The notes under the pieces: model-generated
Seen by the model: only the letters and a program-made list of their open reading frames with translations
The model's database searches: none
Told to the model about the DNA's origin: nothing
Shown: positions 45,116-49,938 of the stretch, in pieces
How the letters are laid out: the number at the start of each line of letters is the position of its first letter
How positions within the stretch are numbered: the stretch's first letter is position 1
Position numbers and translations under genes: made by a program
Assembly: GCA_965652565.1 (NCBI GenBank)
Contig: CBFGWL010000009.1
Coordinates: 1 to 49,938, forward strand
DNA length: 49,938 nt
DNA from: RSA11 sp965652565
GTDB taxonomy: Bacteria; Actinomycetota; Thermoleophilia; Solirubrobacterales; 70-9
Direction of reading: 5' to 3'

Positions 45116-45142
45116 GCCGACCGTGTGCAAGGAGAGGTGTGA

Positions 45143-46303
45143 ATGAGGATCGGAGTTCTGACCGGCGGGGGTGACGTCCCCGGGCTCAACCCCTGCATCA
45201 AGGCGATCGTCAACCGCGCCGAGGAGGCCGGCATCGAGGTGATCGGCATCACGCGTGGTTGGGGCGGCCTCCTCAACTTCGACCTCGACCGCTCCGACGA
45301 GGAGAACTCCGATTGCTTCCGGCGCCTCACGCGCGCGAACGTCCGCACGATCGACCGCTACGGCGGCACCCACCTGCACACCTCGCGCACGAATCCCGGC
45401 CGCGTGAAGCCGGAGATGATGCCGGAGTTCCTCGAGGGCGAGTTCGAGTACGACGCGCAGACCGGCACGGCGGACTGCACGCCGCACGTGCTGCGGGTGC
45501 TCGAGCGGCTGGGCATCGAGACGCTGATCCCGATCGGGGGCGACGACACCCTCTCCTACGGCGTGCGCATGCACCAGGAGGGCGTGCGAGTCGTCGCGGT
45601 CCCGAAGACGATGGACAACGACGTGTTCGGCACCGACTACTGCATCGGCTTCTCGACGGCGGTCACGCGCTCGGTCGAGGCGATCCATCAGCTGCGGACT
45701 CCGACCGGCTCGCACGAGCGGATCGCCGTGGTCGAGCTCTTCGGCCGCTACTCGGGCGAGACGGCGTTGATCTCGGCATATCTCGCCGACGTCGACCGCG
45801 CCCTGATCAGCGAGGTGCCCTTCGACGTCGAGCGCGTGGCCGAGCTCGTCGCCGAGGACCGCCGCAACAACCCCTCCAACTACGCCATGGTCGTGGTCTC
45901 GGAGGGCGCGACGATGCGCGGCGGCGAGCTCATGGCGAGCGGACCCGAGGACGCCTACGGCCACCGCAAGCTCGGCGGGATCGGCATGGCGGTGGCCGAG
46001 CGCATCAAGGAGCTCACCGGCATCGACACGCTCTCGCAGAACCTCGGGTACATGATGCGCGCGGGCGCGCCCGACTCGCTCGACCGGATGGTCGCGATCA
46101 GCTTCGGCAACACGGCTGTCGACCAGATCCTCGCCGGGCACTCCGGGCTGATGGTTGCGCTGCAGGAGGGCCGTTACACGACCGTGCCCGCGGACACTCC
46201 TGCGAAGGGCGAGAAGCGGGTCGACGTGGACGCCTTCTACGACTCCGAGGGCTACCGCCCGCGGGTCAGCGCGGTGGACGGAAAGCCCATGTTCCTCTAC
46301 TGA
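45143..46303 (+). CDS. PPi-type 6-phosphofructokinase
   Basis: The 386-residue protein has LTGGGDVPGLNPCIKAI, then IPIGGDDTLSYG (Asp135 at the donor-selecting position), PKTMDNDVFGTDYCIGFSTA (Lys155) and ELFGRYSGETALI, ending with QNLGYMMRAGAPDSLDR. The Asp plus Lys pair is the mark of pyrophosphate-dependent PFK, which works reversibly in glycolysis and gluconeogenesis. Donor choice from motif alone is reliable but not proof. It is longer than the PFK at 36566-37600, mainly from insertions around residues 45-105. A strong ribosome-binding site and a hairpin-bearing leader precede the ATG. Confidence 0.92.
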   Translation: MRIGVLTGGGDVPGLNPCIKAIVNRAEEAGIEVIGITRGWGGLLNFDLDRSDEENSDCFRRLTRANVRTIDRYGGTHLHTSRTNPGRVKPEMMPEFLEGEFEYDAQTGTADCTPHVLRVLERLGIETLIPIGGDDTLSYGVRMHQEGVRVVAVPKTMDNDVFGTDYCIGFSTAVTRSVEAIHQLRTPTGSHERIAVVELFGRYSGETALISAYLADVDRALISEVPFDVERVAELVAEDRRNNPSNYAMVVVSEGATMRGGELMASGPEDAYGHRKLGGIGMAVAERIKELTGIDTLSQNLGYMMRAGAPDSLDRMVAISFGNTAVDQILAGHSGLMVALQEGRYTTVPADTPAKGEKRVDVDAFYDSEGYRPRVSAVDGKPMFLY

Positions 46304-46337
46304 GGGGACCCGGGCGCGACTTCGAAATCGCGTCTGT

Positions 46338-46343
46338 CATTAT
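46338..46343 (+). promoter_or_regulatory. -10 hexamer CATTAT before rpsA
   Basis: CATTAT ends eight bases before the GTG at 46352. This spacing supports that start over the TTG at 46343. Confidence 0.45.
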
Positions 46344-46351
46344 TGGCCGTC

Positions 46352-47668
46352 GTGTCTGCAACCGAAACTTTGATCGAGTCCGGATCCGCTTCCGATTCCG
46401 CCCCCGCGGGCGACCTCATGATCGAGGTGGACGGCAAGATGGTTCCCAACTATGCCGCCACCATCAAGCCCTTCGAGGAGGGCGACGTCGTCAGCGGCGA
46501 GGTGGTGCGTATCGACAAGGACGAGGTCCTCGTCGACATCGGCTACAAGTCCGAGGGCGTCATCCCCGCGAACGAGCTTTCGATCCGGCGCTCGGTCAAC
46601 CCCGCTGAGGAAGTCGAGCTCGGCGAGCGCGTCGACGCGCTCGTCCTCACCAAGGAGGACCAGGAGGGACGTCTCGTCCTCTCCAAGAAGCGCGCGCGCT
46701 TCGAGAAGGCCTGGCGCAAGATCGAGGCCGCGGCCGAGACCGGCGAGCCGGTCGAGGGCACGGTCATCGAGGTCGTCAAGGGCGGCCTGATCCTCGACCT
46801 CGGCGTCCGCGGGTTCCTGCCGGCGTCGCTCGTCGACATCCGGCGCGTGCACAACCTCGAGGAGTTCCGCAACCAGACCCTCGAGTGCAAGGTCATCGAG
46901 CTCAACCGCAGCCGCAACAACGTGGTGCTCTCGCGCCGCGCCGTGCTGGAGGAGGAGCGCAAGGAGGTCCGCGAGCAGATCCTCGGCCGCCTGCAGCCGG
47001 GCATGATCGTCGAGGGCAAGATCTCCAACATCGTCGACTTCGGCGCCTTCGTCGACCTCGACGGCATCGACGGCCTGATCCACATCTCCGAGCTTTCCTG
47101 GAGCCACGTCAACCACCCGTCCGAGGTGCTGTCGATCGGCGAGACGGTGCGCGTCAAGGTGCTCGACATCGACCGCGAGCGCCAGCGCATCTCCCTGGGC
47201 CTCAAGCAGACCCAGGAGGATCCGTGGCAGAAGGTCCTCAACGAGTACCGCCAGGGCGACGTGCTCGAGGGCAAGGTCACCAAGGTCGTGGCCTTCGGCG
47301 CCTTCGTCGAGATCGTCCCGGGCATCGAGGGCCTCGTCCACATCTCCGAGCTGGCCGAGCATCACGTCGAGACCCCGAGCGAGGTCGTCCAGCCGGGCGA
47401 CATGAAGTGGGTGCGCATCCTCGAGATCGACGAGGAGCGCCGCCGGATCTCGCTCTCGATCAAGCGCGCGGAGAGCCAGAACCTGCCGCTGCGCGACCTG
47501 ATCCCCGACGAGCTCAAGCAGTCGATCGCCGACTCCGCCGCCGAGCAGGAGGCGGTCTCGGGGGGCGCCGACGTCCCCGATCTCGGGCTCTCCGAGGAAG
47601 TCTTTTCCGACGCTCCCCCCGCCGACGAGAACAGCGGCGAGGGCGAGGATTCCGACGAGCAGAGCTGA
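46352..47668 (+). CDS. rpsA: Ribosomal protein S1
   Basis: The 438-residue protein has four S1 domains. They begin at GDVVSGEVVRIDKDEVLVDI, then GEPVEGTVIEVVKGGLILDL, MIVEGKISNIVDFGAFVDLD and GDVLEGKVTKVVAFGAFVEI. A Ser/Glu/Asp-rich, disordered tail follows. Four domains are usual for actinobacteria (six in E. coli). S1 binds mRNA on the 30S subunit. GTG at 46352 is favoured by the CATTAT hexamer, and TTG at 46343 is possible. It ends ten bases before coaE, a common actinobacterial pairing. Confidence 0.95.
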   Translation: MSATETLIESGSASDSAPAGDLMIEVDGKMVPNYAATIKPFEEGDVVSGEVVRIDKDEVLVDIGYKSEGVIPANELSIRRSVNPAEEVELGERVDALVLTKEDQEGRLVLSKKRARFEKAWRKIEAAAETGEPVEGTVIEVVKGGLILDLGVRGFLPASLVDIRRVHNLEEFRNQTLECKVIELNRSRNNVVLSRRAVLEEERKEVREQILGRLQPGMIVEGKISNIVDFGAFVDLDGIDGLIHISELSWSHVNHPSEVLSIGETVRVKVLDIDRERQRISLGLKQTQEDPWQKVLNEYRQGDVLEGKVTKVVAFGAFVEIVPGIEGLVHISELAEHHVETPSEVVQPGDMKWVRILEIDEERRRISLSIKRAESQNLPLRDLIPDELKQSIADSAAEQEAVSGGADVPDLGLSEEVFSDAPPADENSGEGEDSDEQS

Positions 47669-47678
47669 GGACGGCGCC

Positions 47679-48284
47679 TTGGCGGCGCCGGGCCCTGCGC
47701 TCATCGGCCTCAGCGGAGCGATCGCCTCGGGCAAATCCGCTGCCCTCACGGCGCTCGCGCGCCTCGGTGCGCTGACCCTCTCGACCGACGCGGTCGTCCA
47801 CGAGCTCCTCGACGAGCCGGCGACGCGCGCGCGCCTCACCGAGCGCTGGGGTGCGGACGTCGCCCCCGGCGGGCGCGTGGACCGCGCCGCGATCGGGAGG
47901 ATCGTCTTCGCCGACCCCGGTGAGCTCGAGTGGCTCGAGGGGGTGCTTCACCCGCTGGTCGGCGAGCGCGTCGCGCGCTGGCGCACCGAGCTGCCCGGCG
48001 ACGCGGAGCTCGCGGTCGTCGAGGTCCCCCTGCTCTTCGAGGCCGGGATGGAGGACCTCTTCGACGCGACGCTCGTGGTCGTCGCGGGCGACGAGCTGCG
48101 CGCCGAGCGCGCCAGGGCGCGGGGGACGAGCGACGTGGACGGCCGGGCCGCCCGTCAGCTCAGCGAGGAGGAGAAGGCGGCGCGCGCCACCTTCGTCGTG
48201 CACAACACCGGCACGCTCGCGGACCTCGAGCGCGAGCTCCGTGACCTGTGGCCGCAGCTCGTCGCAGCGCGGAGGGCCGGGTGA
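47679..48284 (+). CDS. coaE: Dephospho-CoA kinase
   Basis: The 201-residue P-loop kinase has IGLSGAIASGKSAALTAL (Walker A, about residues 9-26), then LSTDAVVHELLD, the lid region and VVEVPLLFEAGMEDLFDATL. It phosphorylates dephospho-CoA, the last step of CoA synthesis. The start is TTG at 47679, which sits in the loop of a seven-base G/C hairpin (47672-47690). It overlaps the transglycosylase gene by four bases. Confidence 0.95.
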   Translation: MAAPGPALIGLSGAIASGKSAALTALARLGALTLSTDAVVHELLDEPATRARLTERWGADVAPGGRVDRAAIGRIVFADPGELEWLEGVLHPLVGERVARWRTELPGDAELAVVEVPLLFEAGMEDLFDATLVVVAGDELRAERARARGTSDVDGRAARQLSEEEKAARATFVVHNTGTLADLERELRDLWPQLVAARRAG

Positions 48285-48952
48285 GCCGGCGCGCAAGCGC
48301 CGCCCGCCGTCGTCCCACCGCCCGTCGCAAGCCTGCTCGCCGGCGACGGGTCGCCAAGCGGCGCTCGCGCAAGGGGCGCGCGCGCAACGGGCCGCGCCGG
48401 GCGCTCGTGCCGATGCTCGTCACGCTGCTCGCGGTCGTCGGCATCGGCTTCGGGGTAAGCCGCATCAACGTCGACGAGGCCATCCGCGAGGTCACGCTGC
48501 CCCTGCGCCACGACGACATCATCCGCCAGCAGGCGGAGGAGAAGGACGTCGACGCTTCGCTGATCGCCGCCGTGATCTACGCGGAGTCGCGCTTCCGCGA
48601 TCAGACGTCGCACGCCGGCGCCCGGGGCCTGATGCAGATCACGCCCGACACCGCCGAGGTGATCGAAAACCTGAGCGGCGGGACGACGTTCGTGGTCGAG
48701 GACCTCTCGGACCCGGACATCAACATCCGCTACGGGACGTTCTATCTGCGGCACCTGCTCGACCGCTATGACGGCAACGAGCGGGCGGCGCTCGCCGCGT
48801 ACAACGCGGGCATGGGTCACGCGGACCGCTGGGGAGGGTCGGATCTCGACGTCGAGGACATCACCTTCCCCGAGACCGCCGCCTACGTGGAGGAGGTCCT
48901 GGAAAAACGCGGCGAGTACCGCGAGAAATACGCCGACGAGCTCGGGCTGTGA
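48281..48952 (+). CDS. Membrane-anchored SLT-type lytic transglycosylase
   Basis: The 223-residue protein starts with about 41 residues of which 21 are Arg or Lys (RRKPARRRRVAKRRSRKG within it). One membrane helix follows (VPMLVTLLAVVGIGFG), then a linker and an SLT domain. The catalytic Glu is in AAVIYAESRFRD, and the other SLT blocks are HAGARGLMQITPDTAEV, DINIRYGTFYLRHLLDRYDG and ALAAYNAGMGHADRWGG. It would cleave peptidoglycan glycan strands outside the membrane. The start is GTG at 48281, overlapping coaE by four bases. Confidence 0.9.
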   Translation: MSRRASAARRRPTARRKPARRRRVAKRRSRKGRARNGPRRALVPMLVTLLAVVGIGFGVSRINVDEAIREVTLPLRHDDIIRQQAEEKDVDASLIAAVIYAESRFRDQTSHAGARGLMQITPDTAEVIENLSGGTTFVVEDLSDPDINIRYGTFYLRHLLDRYDGNERAALAAYNAGMGHADRWGGSDLDVEDITFPETAAYVEEVLEKRGEYREKYADELGL

Positions 48953-48992
48953 GGTCCGCGCGCCGCCGCGGGCGCTCCGCTGGGTAAGGGCC

Positions 48993-49938
48993 GTGGATCT
49001 CCTCGTCGCCTGGCTCGCGCTGCCGCTCCTCCTGGCGGCCGTGTGTGCCGGGGCCGGCCTGTTCGTCGAGCGCCTCGCGGCGACGACCATCCCCGGCTCG
49101 CTCGTGCCCGTGGTGGGCCTCGCCGCGGTCGCCGTGGTCGGCGCCGGGGTGGCGGCGTGGCCGCTGGCGGCGCCGGCGAGCGCGCCCGCGATCGCCGTCC
49201 TCGCAGCGGCCGGATGGGCGTGGGCGGCGCTCGCGGGGCGTCCGCTGCGGCCCGATCGCGCGGTCGTCCTCGCGGCGCTCACCGCTTTCGGGTGCTTCGC
49301 GCTCCCGGTTGTGGCGTCCGGCGAGGCCACCTTCGCCGGCTACGTGAAGCTCGACGACACGGCGACGTGGCTGGCGCTGGTCGACCACGCGCTCGGCGAA
49401 GGCCGCGATCTGAGCGGGCTGAGCCCTTCGACCTACGAGGCCACGCTCGCCGTGAACCTCGGCGAGGGCTACCCGATCGGGGCGCTCGTGCCGTTCGGGG
49501 TCGCGGCTCGGCTCATCGGCCTCGACCCCGCGTGGGCGATCCAGCCCGCGATGGCGCTCACCGGGGCGCTGCTTGCGCTCGCCCTCTACGAACTGACCAG
49601 CCCAGTCGTGCGCTCTCGCGCGCTCCGGGGGCTCGGTGCGGTGGCGGCCTCGCAGGCCGCGCTGCTCTACGCCTACTACCTGTGGGGCGGGGTGAAGGAA
49701 GTGTTCGCGGCCGCGCTCGTCGCCGGGCTCGCGCCGCTGGCGCTTGCCGCGGCGCGGCCCGGGACGCCGTGGCGCGCCGGCGTACCTGCCGCCGTGGTCG
49801 CCGCCGGCCTGGTCGCCGGGCTGAGCGCGGGCGGCCTGCTTTGGGCGGCGCCCGCGCTGCTGGCCGGCGCGCTGGTGTTGCTCCGCTCGGGTGGGCGGAC
49901 GGCAGCGCTGCGCGCGGGCGGCTTCGCGGCGCTGCTCG
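48993..49938 (+). CDS. Polytopic membrane protein, possibly GT-C-like, cut by window end
   Basis: The frame is open from GTG at 48993 to the window end and gives 315 residues. It has many membrane helices, for example LLVAWLALPLLLAAVCAGAG and VPVVGLAAVAVVGAGVAAW. Loop features are YVKLDDTATWLALVDHALGE (about residues 120-139), LSGLSPSTYEATLAVNLGEG and YAYYLWGGVKEVF. The D-D motif in the first large loop and the helix layout suggest a GT-C-type glycosyltransferase fold, but this is only a suggestion. The C terminus is outside the window. Confidence 0.75.
   Translation, partial: MDLLVAWLALPLLLAAVCAGAGLFVERLAATTIPGSLVPVVGLAAVAVVGAGVAAWPLAAPASAPAIAVLAAAGWAWAALAGRPLRPDRAVVLAALTAFGCFALPVVASGEATFAGYVKLDDTATWLALVDHALGEGRDLSGLSPSTYEATLAVNLGEGYPIGALVPFGVAARLIGLDPAWAIQPAMALTGALLALALYELTSPVVRSRALRGLGAVAASQAALLYAYYLWGGVKEVFAAALVAGLAPLALAAARPGTPWRAGVPAAVVAAGLVAGLSAGGLLWAAPALLAGALVLLRSGGRTAALRAGGFAALL

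Overview
The window reads as chromosomal DNA of a very GC-rich actinobacterium. Gene order and family content (leuS-comEA-comEC-holA, rpsT/murJ/lepA, hrcA-dnaJ-prmA, phoH-ybeY-era, a trp cluster, polA-pfk-rpsA-coaE), frequent GTG and TTG starts, and an AbiEi/DUF559 protein with nearby palindromic repeats suggest the class Thermoleophilia (Solirubrobacterales-like). That placement is an inference from gene content, not from a marker phylogeny. Coding density is high, no gene-free stretch exceeds 300 bases, and I see no tRNA, rRNA, CRISPR array or phage.

Layout. 1-1370: a MarR-type regulator cut by the window edge, divergent from a YceI protein and an FMN reductase, with CAAC/GTTG operator-like sites between them. 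1435-9532: leuS, a cupin, acylphosphatase, a possible small RNA, the DNA-uptake genes comEA and comEC, a small membrane protein, holA and convergent rpsT. 9560-16323: murJ, lepA, two MaoC-fold dehydratase-like genes, an XRE/MmyB regulator divergent from an alpha/beta hydrolase and an NTF2-like protein. 16392-23437: hrcA-dnaJ-prmA, a DUF2269-like membrane protein, murI, yqeY, phoH-ybeY-era. 23456-26090 (minus strand): cytochrome bd oxidase cydAB plus a 65-residue membrane protein. 26164-34894: hisIE and trpE-G-D-C, an HtrA protease gene, then trpF-B-A. 34945-36499: a 53-residue membrane protein, then a cassette with a DUF559 nuclease-like gene between two 109-bp inverted repeat blocks. 36566-46303: two phosphofructokinases with different phosphoryl-donor signatures, a one-lobe lipoprotein, a TIGR01777 epimerase, an ACT-malic enzyme, polA, a geranylgeranyl-reductase-type flavoprotein and a VOC protein. 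46352-49938: rpsA, coaE, a membrane-anchored lytic transglycosylase and a polytopic membrane protein cut by the window end.

Two themes run through the window. Many genes have a -10-like hexamer (four are TAGACT) ending only 6-10 bases before the start codon and no ribosome-binding site, which points to widespread leaderless transcripts. Within operons, GTGA or ATGA four-base overlaps link successive genes (trpD-trpC, trpF-trpB-trpA, phoH-ybeY-era, dnaJ-prmA, cydB-small protein, coaE-transglycosylase), which suggests translational coupling. The most unusual structure is the 1286-bp DUF559 cassette at 35214-36499.
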